A DNA stretch of 64,000 bases from Omphiscola glabra (GCA_964017045.1 OZ024794.1:35624182-35688181), one strand, 5' to 3'. Positions 1-11,079 are shown, numbered from the stretch's first letter. Translations and numbers: made by a program. Notes: a model not told the origin generated them from the letters alone.

Positions 1-197
1 CTCATTTCACGTCCTCGCTTGATGCTGGTGCAAATGTGAAGAAGCATTCTGGTTTTATTTTATCAGAATATTATACAGAGAGGATATGTATCGCTGGCAA
101 GTTACTTGAATCCGCAATACCCCAGAATCGCAAATACTCCAACGGTCCTCCACCCACCATTGTTTTCAATGCATCACCGTCTTAATTTAAGACCCTA

Positions 198-289
198 ATG
201 CTCAAATCCACCAGAATTCTCAAATCCACTAGAATTCTCAAATCCACCAGAATTCTCAAATCCACCAGAATTCTCAAATCCACTAGAAA
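198..289. repeat. 18-bp minisatellite, about 5 copies
   Basis: Head-to-tail copies of aattctcaaatccaccag with single-base variants (ccaccag/ccactag). The array contains repeated EcoRI sites (gaattc). No spacer lies between copies. Confidence 0.9.
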
Positions 290-361
290 CCTCCAAGTCA
301 CCAGTCTTGAAGAAAAATAAGTTGAATATGAAGTGAGTGACATGGATTCAGTAGTTTCTGT

Positions 362-655
362 AATCTGAGAAGTAGTGGATGCTGTCATATGAGAAGTAGT
401 GGATGCTGTCATCCGAGAAGTAGTGGATGTTGTCATATGAGAAGCATTGGATGCTGTCATCTGAGAAGTAGAGGATGCTGTCATCTGAGAAGTAGTGGAT
501 GCTGTCATCTGAGAATTAGTGGATGCTGTCATCTGAGAAGTAGTGGATGCTTTCATCTGAGAAGTCGTGGATGCTGTCATCTGAGAAGTAGTGGATGCTG
601 CCATCTGAGAAGTAGTGGATGCTGTCATCTGAGAAGTAGTGGATGCTGTCATCAA
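362..655. repeat. 24-bp minisatellite, about 12 copies
   Basis: The unit contains gagaagtagtggatgctgtc. Because 24 is divisible by three, both strands stay open: a Thr/Ser-rich frame on the minus strand and a Ser/Gly/Cys/His frame on the plus strand. These are repeat artefacts, not genes. Confidence 0.92.
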
Positions 656-1024
656 ACTATTCAGTTGACTCTATTTATATTCTAGGATGTTCCGCAACCA
701 ATTTTCTCCTTATGGCACACGTCCTTGACACTTCCCAGACTTCTCATTTCTTATTTACGTGAAGTTAACATAAACCAGTAGGTTTTTATAGCTGGTACTA
801 TAACAAATAGTTTACACAATTTAAGCGCGCATATCAATGAACAGAAGCATAAAGAATTGTTTTTAATCTGCTATTCTACTATCTTCGTTTCTTTTTTAAA
901 AAACACAATTGCTTTTATCCATGTTTACATTGATACTTTTATAGTTAATTATAAAAAAAAATCTCTGTATGTATATACTGATTTAACACAAGGCATAATC
1001 CCATTCAACAGTGTTAGTCATCTA
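656..1024. other. No recognisable feature (AT-rich)
   Basis: AT-rich single-copy sequence. I see no gene, repeat or element end in it. Confidence 0.5.
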
Positions 1025-1112
1025 CTGCCATGGTATCAAAGAGGCAAGGACGAGAGAGTGAGGCAGACGAATTGAGCAACTCTCACACTCACTTTAAGCA
1101 AAATGCATCTCA
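1025..1112 (+). mobile_element. 5'-truncated SINE 3' region
   Basis: This stretch matches, in the opposite orientation, the 3' part of the SINE at 34993-35334. The shared core aggcaaggacgagagagtg is followed by a matching gacgaattg.gcaac block. The tRNA-derived head is absent, so this is a truncated copy. It runs directly into three copies of a tail-like repeat at 1113-1173, as the other copy does. Confidence 0.65.
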
Positions 1113-1173
1113 AGGTAAGGCACACTACTCAAGTCAAGGCACACTACTCAAGTCAAGGCACACTACTCAAGTC
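1113..1173 (+). repeat. 19-bp SINE-tail repeat, 3 copies
   Basis: Three copies of aaggcacactactcaagtc directly after the SINE fragment. The unit aligns with the 18-bp unit of the array at 34683-34992 read on its minus strand (ctactgctcaagtcaagg). Both therefore appear to derive from the SINE 3' end. Confidence 0.8.
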
Positions 1174-1807
1174 GAATATTGCCTTGGTTATCTTCGCATG
1201 CGAACGACAAACAATATTCCCATTCAGACGCACAATTAAACTATTCTTTTGATACAAATACAAGCAGCGACCAGTAGGCTTCCTTACGACATTCATTTGG
1301 TTAAGTGGAAATATTTCCCACAGTACAGGCGTGAAAAGCGATAGATCAAAGACTAATGTGACCGATACATGTTTTACTTGTCACTACAGACACATTGTGA
1401 TCGTGACTTTGTCACATGACAGGCCAAATAAAAAAAAAAGATGTGCTGTGCTATTTGATTTCAAATGTTTGACAGCCTTTTAATAAGCTAACAATCGTAC
1501 CTTTTGTTTCAACAATATGTTCATCCCCTTCAGGGAATTGGTCGCGGCACACCTTTTGCAGGACTGTGTTTTAAAGCAGGCTTCGGCGTCAACCCTTTGT
1601 TATTAGCGTGCCAAAAACAATACGAGTGCCGTAGGTTACCGACACCTGTTCGAGAGCAGCGTCCCCCCCCCCCCCCCCCCAAAATGGTGGTTGGCGGACA
1701 TTGCACAACATGAATATTGATATGTTGAAATCAAAAGAAAATAATGATAAATAAATCTGGCACCGGTCCCTGGTGCAATTTAGAAAGTTGTCCACCGGTC
1801 CGAAAAA
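1174..1807. other. Unassigned sequence with a poly(C) run
   Basis: No gene seen. A C-run of about 17 bases lies near 1664-1680. The part from about 1500 to 1829 may be the body of a non-autonomous hAT element, because it ends in a hAT-like terminus, but I found no matching 5' end. Confidence 0.35.
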
Positions 1808-1829
1808 CTAAAAAGTTTGGGAAACACTG
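1808..1829. mobile_element. hAT-like transposon terminus
   Basis: The sequence ends gtttgggaaacactg, the reverse complement of the common hAT terminal inverted repeat start CAGTGTTTCCCAAAC. The nearby tctggcaccggt block at 1757-1768 recurs in the array at 52495-52860, which also lies next to a hAT-like end. The partner terminus was not found. Confidence 0.5.
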
Positions 1830-1846
1830 ATCTAAGGGGCACTCAC

Positions 1847-2217
1847 TCGTCATTGTGTCGTAGCTTCCCCTAAGACAACATCAAAAACTCGCCATTGTGT
1901 CGTAGCTTCCCCAAGACAACATCACAGACTCGCCATTGTGTCGTAGCTTCCACAAGACAACATCACAGACTCGTCATTGTGTCGTACCTTCCCCAAGACA
2001 ACATCACAGACTCGCCATTGTGTCGTAGCTTCAACAAGACAACATCACAGACTCGTGATTGTGTCGTACTTTCCCCAAGACAACATCAAAGACTCGCCAT
2101 TGTGTCGTAGCTTCAACAAGACAACATCACAGACTCGTGATTGTGTCGTACTTTCCCCAAGACAACATCAAAGACTCGCCATTGTGTCGTAGCTTCCACA
2201 AGAAAAACATCAAAGAC
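1847..2217. repeat. 41-bp minisatellite, about 9 copies
   Basis: The unit contains cattgtgtcgtagcttcccc and aagacaacatcacagactcg. Variants (tagcttcaac, tactttcccc) alternate, giving an 82-bp two-unit higher-order period over much of the array. It begins within 20 bp of the hAT-like end at 1829. Confidence 0.9.
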
Positions 2218-2549
2218 CCCTCCCCCCCCCCCCCAACAGAGAGGCCGGCGTTCTATATAAGGCAACAGTTTGGACATATTTGTAGGAAATCCCGGCAATG
2301 CAATCGGCTTTGGTCTGCCCAAGTGCCGTGCCCATTCGGACGAAGCTGTAATCCCTCCTGCAGATAATCACCCACCACTGATAAAGGATCTGCGATTGAA
2401 CGCGAATCTACGAGATCGCTGTTTGTGATCTGAAATCTTTTTATAGTTTTCACGTTTGAGCAGCTCTCTTGCTCATACTTTTTAATGTTTTTGTATGTTA
2501 TTTCGTGTCCTACAAGTGTATGTCTAAAACAACAACAACATAGTATCTG
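2218..2549. other. No recognisable gene; poly(C) run
   Basis: A C-run lies at about 2221-2234. The rest is single-copy sequence ending in a short CAA microsatellite near 2527. I see no supported feature. Confidence 0.45.
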
Positions 2550-2567
2550 TTGCCTACATTAAGAAGA

Positions 2568-2690
2568 TACATCTTGGTTGGACATTTATCCAGGCAGGAA
2601 AATTATATTGATAGGACATTTATATAGGTAGGGCATTTATATAGATAGAACATTTATCCAGGCAGAAAATATACCTAGGACATATATTCA
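2568..2690. repeat. Degenerate ~30-bp repeat, about 4 copies
   Basis: Diverged copies around gacatttatccaggcag and aggacatttatataggtag. Similar wording (atccaggacattt) appears in the unrelated-looking array at 10165-10700. Confidence 0.6.
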
Positions 2691-2714
2691 TCATTAGAAT
2701 CATTAATTTACTTA

Positions 2715-3490
2715 GGGGGGTCGTTCGTAAAATACGTCACGCAAAAAATGACCTTTTTAGACCCCCCTCCCCCACCCTTATCACAAAGTGTCACAAATTC
2801 TTTATCCAAATCCACCCCCACCCCCAACACCCCCCCCCCTGTGTCACGTCACACCTAATAAAATCAAAACATACATAACATTTTCATAAATAAACTAAGA
2901 TTGTATTATATATTTTAACATTTTCCCCTAATGGATTAACATGTAGTATTATTAGAAAACTGTGATGATAAACAACGAAGTCATCTACAAAGCCGAATGT
3001 AAAATGGCCACAGCAGTTTTTGCGTCATTTTTGGATATGCGCAAAAGGTGTGAGCGACTGAGTTCATAGTATCTATAATACCCTAGGCCAGTGGTTCTCA
3101 ACCTTTCTAATGCCGCGACCCTTTAATACAGTGCCTGATGTTGTGGCGACCCCCAACCACAAAACTATTTTCGTTGATACTTTACAACTGTCGAGTATAT
3201 GTGTTTTCAGATGGTCTTAGGCGACACCTGTGAAAGGGTCGCGCGACCCCCAAAGGGGTCGCGACCCACAGGTTAAGAACCGCTGCCCTAGGCAATTTCG
3301 ACCTCAAATTAATGTTTTTTAAAATTATTTAAATATAGAATTTTAAAAATTTGAAAATTTTAGATTAAAAAAATAATAAATTTAAAATAAACGTGACGTC
3401 ACAAAAAGTTTACCTCCCCCCACTGTCACTAAGTGTCACAAATTCTCGCCCCCCTCACCCCTGAGCGTGACGTAATTTGCGAACGACCCC
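2715..3490. mobile_element. TIR DNA transposon/MITE, interrupted
   Basis: The left end ggggtcgttcgtaaaatacg matches the reverse complement of the right end (ggggtcgttcgcaaattacg), and both continue into tcacgc. Flanking TTA occurs at 2712-2714 and 3491-3493, a possible 3-bp target duplication. That would fit PIF/Harbinger-like elements, but IS-like eukaryotic families with similar ends are also possible. No transposase is encoded. A SPIN-like element (3089-3285) sits inside, so the element before that insertion was about 570 bp. Confidence 0.7.
3089..3285 (+). mobile_element. SPIN-like non-autonomous hAT element (copy 1)
   Basis: A 197-bp element starting cagtggttctcaacctttct and ending with ggtcgcgacccacaggttaa followed by gaaccgctg. 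It is flanked by a perfect 8-bp duplication, ccctaggc, at 3081-3088 and 3286-3293. The 8-bp duplication is diagnostic of hAT transposition, and the CTAG core fits hAT target preference. The ends and internal blocks (gacccccaaaggggtcg) are those of the SPIN family as I know it. There is no coding capacity, so mobility would need a transposase in trans. Confidence 0.88.
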
Positions 3491-3493
3491 TTA

Positions 3494-4077
3494 CGTAACA
3501 ACTAGGCAACTTATTCCTGATATCTGGAATCATTCTATTTATTACTATAACATCTTTTCATTATTTACATTAACCCAGGGTGTCAAGAATTGAAGCTAAA
3601 TTCTTTCTAAACTCTAGGAATAATCCCCAAATACCTCCATTAAGTCTCCCCTCCTGCATCCACACTCAAGGCCTACAATTCCTCTCACTGCGTACATTTC
3701 CCTTCAATATCTAAAGAGTTCTTCGTAAAGCCTAAATTCCAAGCAAGGCCTACATTCCTCTAACACGCCGATTCCTCTTAGCGCCAGCATTCCCTCTCAA
3801 CATTCTTCACTCCTACATTTGCCGTCAATGCCTACGTTTCGCCTTAAGCCTACATTCGCCTTCAGCGCCGACGTTTCCTCGACTGTTGTGGACCTGAAGG
3901 GTCAGAGATCATTACATAAAAGTTATTGATCCCACGCCCATGATCACAAACGTTCCTAGAATTAGAACGATCGAGCACTTCAAGAATCTGCCCCTGGTGG
4001 TCGCGCCGAGGTTGGTCTAAAGGTTAAGTATCGGTGCTGAAGGTCTGCGACAACCAGACGCGATTTCTCGTCAACCC
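3494..4077. other. No gene; degenerate pyrimidine-rich repeat
   Basis: From about 3640 to 3880, diverged repeats of the type gcctacattcctctcaa recur. The rest is unassigned. Confidence 0.4.
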
Positions 4078-4113
4078 TAAATGTCAGCGAACGACACGCC
4101 GTTCTGACATTTA
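4078..4113. repeat. Short perfect inverted repeat (hairpin)
   Basis: Arms taaatgtcag (4078-4087) and ctgacattta (4104-4113) are perfect reverse complements around a 16-base loop, which can extend the stem imperfectly through gaacg/cgttc. It could be a transposon end remnant or a transcript hairpin. No role can be assigned. Confidence 0.6.
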
Positions 4114-4352
4114 TGTCACGTCACGTACTTCTGTCATTTATCTCACGTCACTTTTCTCTGGAAGTCTCACTTGATATATCATCAAGATGTCAGAGAGTTT
4201 GAGACACAATAAAAAAAAAATACAAATCAACAACAACAACAAGACAACACAACAAAATGCTACATAATTATACAAAGAGGATTCGAAAAAGGAAAAAAAA
4301 TCATAGTCGATACAAAAAGAAGCAAAACGGAAAAATATGTATATATTAGACA

Positions 4353-4430
4353 TGTTTACCCCTGGGTTAGTGACAGAGTAATTTTCAGCTCTGTTTACCC
4401 CTGGGTTAGTGACAGTGTAATTTTCAGCTC
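4353..4430. repeat. 39-bp tandem duplication
   Basis: Two nearly identical copies containing tttacccctgggttagtgac, differing at one base. Confidence 0.9.
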
Positions 4431-4989
4431 TCCAAAACGTATTTTCAAGCTCCAAAGAAGAGTACATTTGTCTATGGGGGGGGGGGGGGCCTTGCTTGCC
4501 ATCAAATTACAAGTTGTGTAAGAGAAATCCACTCAACTGCTTATGTAAGTTGACACACATAAATATACAGGATAGGGTCTTCCGATTTGTTTAAGGATTA
4601 GAAACTGTCTTAGGCAGGCACAATGGCAGTTAAGCGTTAACAGCGCAAACCAGAAAAATATTGTGGTTGGTTCATTGAGATCGAGACCGCAAAAGGCCAA
4701 ACACAGTTAGTCCTATTCAAATGCTTACGGTGTTAACACAAAAAAATGCGTTTTTTTTACTGACAACATCTTTATTATTAATTCTTTTATAACAAAATAA
4801 ACCAAACTGAAAAAAACTCCCGCAACCGTAGTTGTTTTTAAGGCTCGTCGTATTGTCGTAGTCTAAGGCTTAAAAAAGTAGTGACTGCGGCGAAAGCGTA
4901 GGTGTAAGCAGGTCTGATAGATATGTCTAGATACAATTTGATGGTGAGATTTTTAGAAGACACGAAACGAATCGTCGATCAAAAGTCGG
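4431..4989. other. No recognisable gene; poly(G) run
   Basis: A G-run of about 12 bases near 4477-4488 is followed by AT-rich single-copy sequence. Nothing further is recognised. Confidence 0.45.
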
Positions 4990-4999
4990 ATTGTTACTG

Positions 5000-5213
5000 G
5001 GCCCGTGGAGGTCTGTGGTCCTGTGGAATTCTGTGGGCCCGTGGAGGTCTGTGGTCCTGTGGAGTTCTGTGGGCCCGTGGAGGTCTGTGGTCCTGTGGAG
5101 TTCTGCGGGCCCGTGGAGGTCTGCTTGCCCGTGGAGGTCTGCGGGCCCGTGAAGGTCTGCGGACTCGCGGAGGCCTGCGGGCCCGTGGGGGTCTGCAGGT
5201 TCATGGAGGTAAT
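5000..5213. repeat. 18-bp G-rich minisatellite, about 12 copies
   Basis: The unit is gcccgtggaggtctgtgg, with a paired variant tcctgtggagttctgtgg that gives a 36-bp dimer pattern on the left half. The period is a multiple of three and keeps several frames open; these frames are not genes. Confidence 0.9.
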
Positions 5214-5404
5214 CTCATATAATCATTAATGAAACTTTTTAAAGAATGTATCCGAAAAGACAAAATGGTCGTTACATGCAATCGGAGAAGTGAAGTTTAG
5301 GGCTACTCCACAATTTAACAAAATTTACTGTGACCAGAGTCTTGGCGATTCACCGAATTTCATTTGTGAGGTTAGTGAGAATGACTTCAGCTGTTTTGAA
5401 AGAT

Positions 5405-5822
5405 TTGGAGTCAATAGCCAAGTTTGGAGTCAATAGCCAAGTTTGGAGTCAATAGCCAAGTTTGGAGTAAACAGCCAAGATTGGAGTCAATAGCCAAGTT
5501 TGGAGTAAACAGCCAAGTTTGGAGTCAATATCCAAGATTGGAGTCAATAGCCAATTTTGGAGTCAATAGCCAAGTTTGGAGTCAATAGCCAAGTTTGGAG
5601 TCAATAGCCAAGTTTGGAGTCAATAGCCAAGTTTGGAGTAAACAGCCAAGATTGGAGTCAATAGCCAAGTTTGGAGTAAACAGCCAAGTTTGGAGTCAAT
5701 ATCCAAGATTGGAGTCAATAGCCAAGTTTGGAGTCAATAGCCAAGTTTCGAGTCAATAGCCAAGTTTCGAGTCAATAGCCAAGTTTCGAGTCCATAGCCA
5801 AGTTTGGAGTCAATAGCCAAGA
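5405..5822. repeat. 19-bp minisatellite with higher-order duplication, ~22 copies
   Basis: The unit is agtttggagtcaatagcca. A block containing the aaacagcc, agattgg and caatatcc variants in the same order occurs at about 5459-5545 and again at about 5636-5725, which is a higher-order duplication of several units. Confidence 0.92.
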
Positions 5823-5871
5823 CATGTTAAATAAAAAGCATTTTAAAAAGCCGGTTATCTAGTAACTTCAG

Positions 5872-6090
5872 AAAGAAATGTTTACCTTTTAGGACCTACA
5901 AAACGAAAGTGTTATCTGATAGGACCTACAGAATGAAATGTTATCCGTTAGGACCTACAAAACGAAAGTTTTATCTGATAGGACCTACAGAAAGAAATGT
6001 TATCTGTTAGGACCTACAGAAAGAAAATTTTATCTGTTAGAACCTACAGAAAGAAAATTTTATCTGTTAGGACATACAGAAAGAAAAAAG
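5872..6090. repeat. 29-bp minisatellite, about 7 copies
   Basis: The unit contains aggacctacagaaagaaatg followed by ttatctgat. The copies are moderately diverged. Confidence 0.9.
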
Positions 6091-6984
6091 TCAACATTTC
6101 CGATGGTACATCTCCGTCAAATTCTTTAACGTCTGCTACATTAGTCTTCCATCCAAGGGGTCCACAATCACTGCTGGTGGGTGCACAATCACTGCTGGTG
6201 GGCGTATAGGAAACAAGTCCCCGAGTCTTCATTTATCGATTACCCTAAGTTGTCAAGATGAAAAGGAAGATGGCCGCGGGGAGCTTTGGAATAACCTTCA
6301 CGTTACTCAATAACGGCACCGCTAACTAAAAGAAAAAAGTCTTGGAATCGAATCTCAACCTCAAACCCCCCCCCCCCCCCATTTCGGAGATCACACTGTT
6401 GCTACTAAGTGGATGCGTAGTCGAAACCAAATAATCGTTGGGAGTGGTGGGGGGGGGGGTTTGGGGGGGGGTGGGGTGGATGTAATTAGTCATGGCTGAC
6501 AATCAGGTTGATGAAATCCTTTTGGAAAATAATCGTGTCCTGTAGATTATATTCTCACTTTTTATGTGTATTAGATAGGTAGGTAATCGCAGCCGCATAA
6601 GACTGATTACAAGTTATGACGATTACACGCCGAATAAGGTGAGCGTGATAATCGATCTCGAGTAACCGTGGCTATAATTAGTAATCACGGGTACATCGGT
6701 ACACACAGAGGCTGTAGATTCAATACTGATTAATTTTGGATAGAATTAGATTCTTAAAAATGTACATGCCAGTTGCCCGAATCGGAGGGTGTTACGGTTC
6801 AGAGATGATTGCATAGGAACGCGAAGACGGGCGGGTGAGGCGTTGGTGTTAGAAACATCGTGTTAGAGCCGAGGGTAACAACGTCATCACAAGACGAAGG
6901 AGATGTAGTGGGTAGGCCCAGACAGATTAGGAGAAGCAGGTCGTGTAATGATTTGTTTGAAGCAAACATGGCCCAGGTACATAA
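6091..6984. other. No gene; poly(C)/poly(G) runs and a 21-bp duplication
   Basis: A 21-bp direct duplication (cacaatcactgctggtggg) lies near 6165-6203. Poly(C) lies near 6366-6380 and G-rich runs near 6450-6480. The sequence from 6540 to 6980 is single-copy and unassigned. Confidence 0.45.
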
Positions 6985-7098
6985 CACTATTCGGTCCAGG
7001 TGTGCGGCACTATTCGGTCCAGGTGTTTGACACTATTTGGTCCAGGTGTATGACACTATTTTGTCCAGGTGTATGACACTATTTGGACCAAGTGTATG
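6985..7098. repeat. 23-bp minisatellite, 5 copies
   Basis: The unit contains cactattcggtccaggtgt. The last copy is the most diverged. Confidence 0.9.
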
Positions 7099-7369
7099 GT
7101 CCTAACAAAAATAAACTCTAGAAGTTTTAGGATTGTTTTCAAAAGTGAGTATTACTCTAACAAATTGTTCACTGAAAGACCAATGTTTAGAATTCGCGTC
7201 AAGGAGAAAAATATCACAATAGGCATTATTTCTATTGAAAGATAACTTTGGAAAACATACAAAATGTTTCTTAGGCTTATAACGCACGTAATCTTTTTCA
7301 GCACATAACTATTATTTTTTAGAGCAATCTTAATTAGTGAATAGAAGCAATCATATTATTTAGTGATTA

Positions 7370-7860
7370 GAAGCTGTGCTGCGTAAGCGGCAGCGTTCCC
7401 GAGGAGACTTGGGGACGTCCACATGGGGTTTGCCTCTTCGTGGCGTGGCAGACTAGTAGAGTGGACTTGTTCACCCGAAGCAAAAAACCCCGGCCAAAAC
7501 GCATGACTCCCAACGCAACAGGAGTAGCGTCTAAAATGATTACTAGTTGCCGTTGATGGATATGAGGCCTGGGTAGCGGCCAAAACCCATGCCGATGATT
7601 TTAGCTATGCGGCCGTGAGAAAGCCGCGCCTAGGCAACCGTTTCGTCCCGCCACTACTCGTCCCGACCGAACGACTCCCAGGGCGGTGGGGGGTGGTAAC
7701 GCAACACCTTCCCTTCGGAGTGGAAGCAAAGCCGTCCTGAACCTCGGAGAGTGGACTGCGGACGCTTTAAATGCAGCGTCATCGGTCGACCGGGCTTCCC
7801 CTAGGCATAGGGGGATTTCCCGGCACCCTTCCGCACGGGCTGGCTTGTGCAAAAACACAA
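7370..7860. other. GC/CpG-rich single-copy block
   Basis: This block stands out from its AT-rich neighbours by many CpG dinucleotides (for example cggtcgaccgggcttcccc). It ends at an A-rich stretch (caaaaacacaaaaac) near 7850. Short open frames exist on both strands but none has a recognisable domain. It could be a retroelement UTR or an unmethylated regulatory block; I cannot decide. Confidence 0.4.
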
Positions 7861-7974
7861 AAACTATATCGAAAAATGAGCACTACATAGTCGCCCACAC
7901 CCCAAACAATTGCGCCACCCAATAGTTATGACGCCCGCTTCCTAATTATGTCAGCATGCAGAACGATTGCTTGG

Positions 7975-8380
7975 TGGGTGGATGTGTGTGTACGATGGCT
8001 GTATGAGTGGGTGGGTGTGTACGATGGCTGTGTGGGTGTGTACGATGGCTGTGTGGGTGGGTGTGTGTCACGACTGTATCAGAGTGTGTCACGACTGTGT
8101 CAGAGTGTGTCATGACTGTGTCAGAGTGTGTAAGATTGCTGAGTTAGATTGTGTCCGATGGCCTTGTGAGAGTGCGTACTATGGGTGTTTTAGATTTCGC
8201 ACGATTGCTGTGTTATAATGTGTATAATGGATGTGTGTATATCTGTGTTGTGAGTGTGTATGGTGGTTGTGTGCGTATGTACGATGACTTGTGTGTGTGT
8301 GTGTACGATGACTGTGTGTTTGATGGGTGCGTGAGTGTGCACGAAGACTGTGTGTGTGTGTGTGTGTGTGTGCATGTAAA
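7975..8380. repeat. Degenerate GT-rich ~21-bp repeat
   Basis: Diverged units such as gtgtgtcacgactgtgtcaga and gtgtgtacgatggctgtgtg end in a pure (GT)n run near 8350-8372. The copies are too diverged to count precisely. Confidence 0.8.
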
Positions 8381-8495
8381 GTTATTGACGCTGTGTAGAA
8401 GAACAACCCGGGATAAATGTCAGTGCTATTACGTCGATATGATCTCTGGCAGGGGCGTTTCTCAAGAGTTTTGTTTTTAGAAGGAAATGAGCGTC

Positions 8496-9889
8496 TGATG
8501 TGCAGTCCTATTGGGGCCACTCATTGTCTGATGTGCAGTCCTATTGGGGCCACTCATTGTCTGATGTGCAGTCCTATTGGGGCCACTCATTGTCTGATGT
8601 GCAGTCCTATTGGGGCCACTCATTGTCTGATGTGCAGTCCTATTGGGGCCACTCATTGTCTGATGTGCAGTCCTATTGGGGCCACTCATTGTCTGATGTG
8701 CAGTCCTATTGGGGCCACTCATTGTCTAATGTGCAGTCCTATTGGGGCCACTCATTGTCTGATGTGCAGTCCTATTGGGGCCACTCATTGTCTGATGTGC
8801 AGTCCTATTGGGGCCACTCATTGTCTAATGTGCAGTCCTATTGGGGCCACTCATTGTCTAATGTGCAGTCCTATTGGGGCCACTCATTGTCTGATGTGCA
8901 GTCCTATTGGGGCCACTCATTGTCTGATGTGCAGTCCTATTGGGGCCACTCATTGTCTGATGTGCAGTCCTATTGGGGCCACTCATTGTCTGATGTGCAG
9001 TCCTATTGGGGCCACCCATTGTCTAATGTTCAGTCCTATTGGGGCCACTCATTGTCTAATGTGCAGTCCTATTGGGGCCACCCATTGTCTAATGTTCAGT
9101 CCTATTGGGGCCACTCATTGTCTAATGTTCAGACTTATTGGGGCCACTCATTGTCTGATGTTCACTCCTATTGGGGCCACTCATTGTCTAATGTGCAGTC
9201 CTATTGGGGCCACTCATTGTCTGATGTGCAGTCCTATTGAGGCCACTCATTGTCTAATGTGTAGTCCTATTGGGGCCACTCATTGTCTAATGTGTAGTCC
9301 TATTGGGGCCACTCATTGTCTGATGTGCAGTCCTATTGGGGCCACTCATTGTCTGATGTGCAGTCCTATTGGGGCCACTCATTGTCTGATGTGCAGTCCT
9401 ATTGGGGCCACTCATTGTCTGATGTGCAGTCCTATTGGGGCCACTCATTGTCTAATGTGTAGTCCTATTGGGGCCACTCATTGTCTGATGTGCAGTCCTA
9501 TTGGGGCCACTCATTGTCTAATGTGTAGTCCTATTGGGGCCACTCATTGTCTGATGTGCAGTCCTATTGGGGCCACCCATTGTCTGATGTGCAGTCCTAT
9601 TGGGCCACTCATTGTCTGATGTGCAGTCCTATTGGGGCCACTCATTGTCTGATGTGCAGTCCTATTGGGGCCACTCATTGTCTAATGTGCAGTCCTATTG
9701 GGGCCACTCATTGTCTGATGTGCAGTCCTATTGGGGCCACCCATTGTCTGATGTGCAGTCCTATTGGGGCCACCCATTGTCTGATGTGCAGTCCTATTGG
9801 GGCCACTCATTGTCTGATGTTCAGTCCTATTGGGGCCACCCATTGTCTAATGTACAGTCCTATTGGGGCAACCCATTGTACAGAGTTTG
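8496..9889. repeat. 33-bp minisatellite, about 42 copies
   Basis: The unit contains gatgtgcagtcctattgggg and ccactcattgt. Variants include aatgtg for gatgtg, cccattg for ctcattg, and tgttcag. Because 33 is a multiple of three, a plus-strand frame stays open for about 400 codons until a one-base deletion near 9602 (tattgggcc) disturbs the phase. Some units carry stops in other frames. There is no plausible gene structure, and the variants are scattered without regard to codon position. Confidence 0.95.
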
Positions 9890-10164
9890 AAGTGATGAAA
9901 TGAATGTTTGCCTGCCCACTTTGGTCACATTCCCCTGTCGTGAACACTTTTGTGCTTGGTGTTGTACAGTCGAACGCATGGTTTTATAGGTGCACCTCAT
10001 AAAAGCTCAGCTGAAATGTTTTTAGCACAGATTCGACTTCGATGATGTATTCTAGAAGTAAGTATTATGTGGAAACGTATTAAATATTATTAGTAATTTA
10101 ATGCTGATACGACGATATCCCTTGTTATACTTTACTCAAGGTGTCAATTTAATTTTTTTTCAAA

Positions 10165-10700
10165 ATAAATAGGTCATTTAAGAAATAATAATTATATCCA
10201 GGACATTTAAGAAATAATAATTCTATCCAGGACATTTAAGAAATAATAATTATATCCAGGACATTTTAGAAATAATAATTATATCCAGGACATTTCAGAA
10301 ATAATAATTATATCCATGACATTTTAGAACTAATAATTATATCCAGGACATTTTAGAAATAATAATTATATTTAGGACATTTTAGAAATAATAATTATAT
10401 CCAGGACATTTTAGAAATAATAATTCTATCCAGGACATTTAAGAAATAATAATTATATCCAGGACATTTAAGAAATAATAATTATATCCAGGACACTTAA
10501 GAAATAATAATTATATCCAGGACATTTTAGAAATAATAATTATATTTAGGACATTTTAGAAATAATAATTATATTTAGGAAATTTTAGAAATAATAATTA
10601 TATTTAGGACATTTTAGAAATAATAATTATATTTAGGAAATTTTAGAAATAATAATTATATTTAGGACATTTTAGAAATAATAATTATATTTAGGACATT
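10165..10700. repeat. 29-bp AT-rich minisatellite, about 18 copies
   Basis: The unit contains agaaataataattatatcca followed by ggacattt. The right third carries a tatttagg variant in most copies, so the array has two zones. Confidence 0.93.
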
Positions 10701-11079
10701 TTTTATAGTCATTTTGCGCTATGAGTATCCAAATATAAAATATTATTTTTCATTGCGTCCTAGAGCTCTTCTGTCAGTGAGGCGTTCTTTTAACAAAATG
10801 TATTATCGTGATGTCCATTTGGATTAATTATAGTTCTTGTAGTTGTGTCAGTTGTTTATACCGGATGTCAGATGTGCGCGATCTTTGGATAAACTTAAAA
10901 AAAGAGTATCATTTATTTTTATTTTTGAAATGTTAAATTCCAAATGTCAAAACAGGACAAAGGTCTTTAAAAAAAATCAGAAGTGACCTTGTAATATCAG
11001 TACAAGAGAAACATGATCACCTTAACTGTATTGCCCGAGGGCGTCTTGTATTACTTTAAGAATTGAACTTTTTACCAGC

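Noticed and set aside
4000..4070. tRNA-like phrase (ttggtctaaaggttaagta)
   Set aside because: It resembles an A box, but no B box or cloverleaf follows.
8417..9619. Long open frame of about 400 codons with an 11-residue repeat
   Set aside because: The array unit is 33 bp, so any stop-free frame stays open by arithmetic. Other frames are open as well, the upstream part has no gene context, and a one-base deletion breaks the phase downstream.
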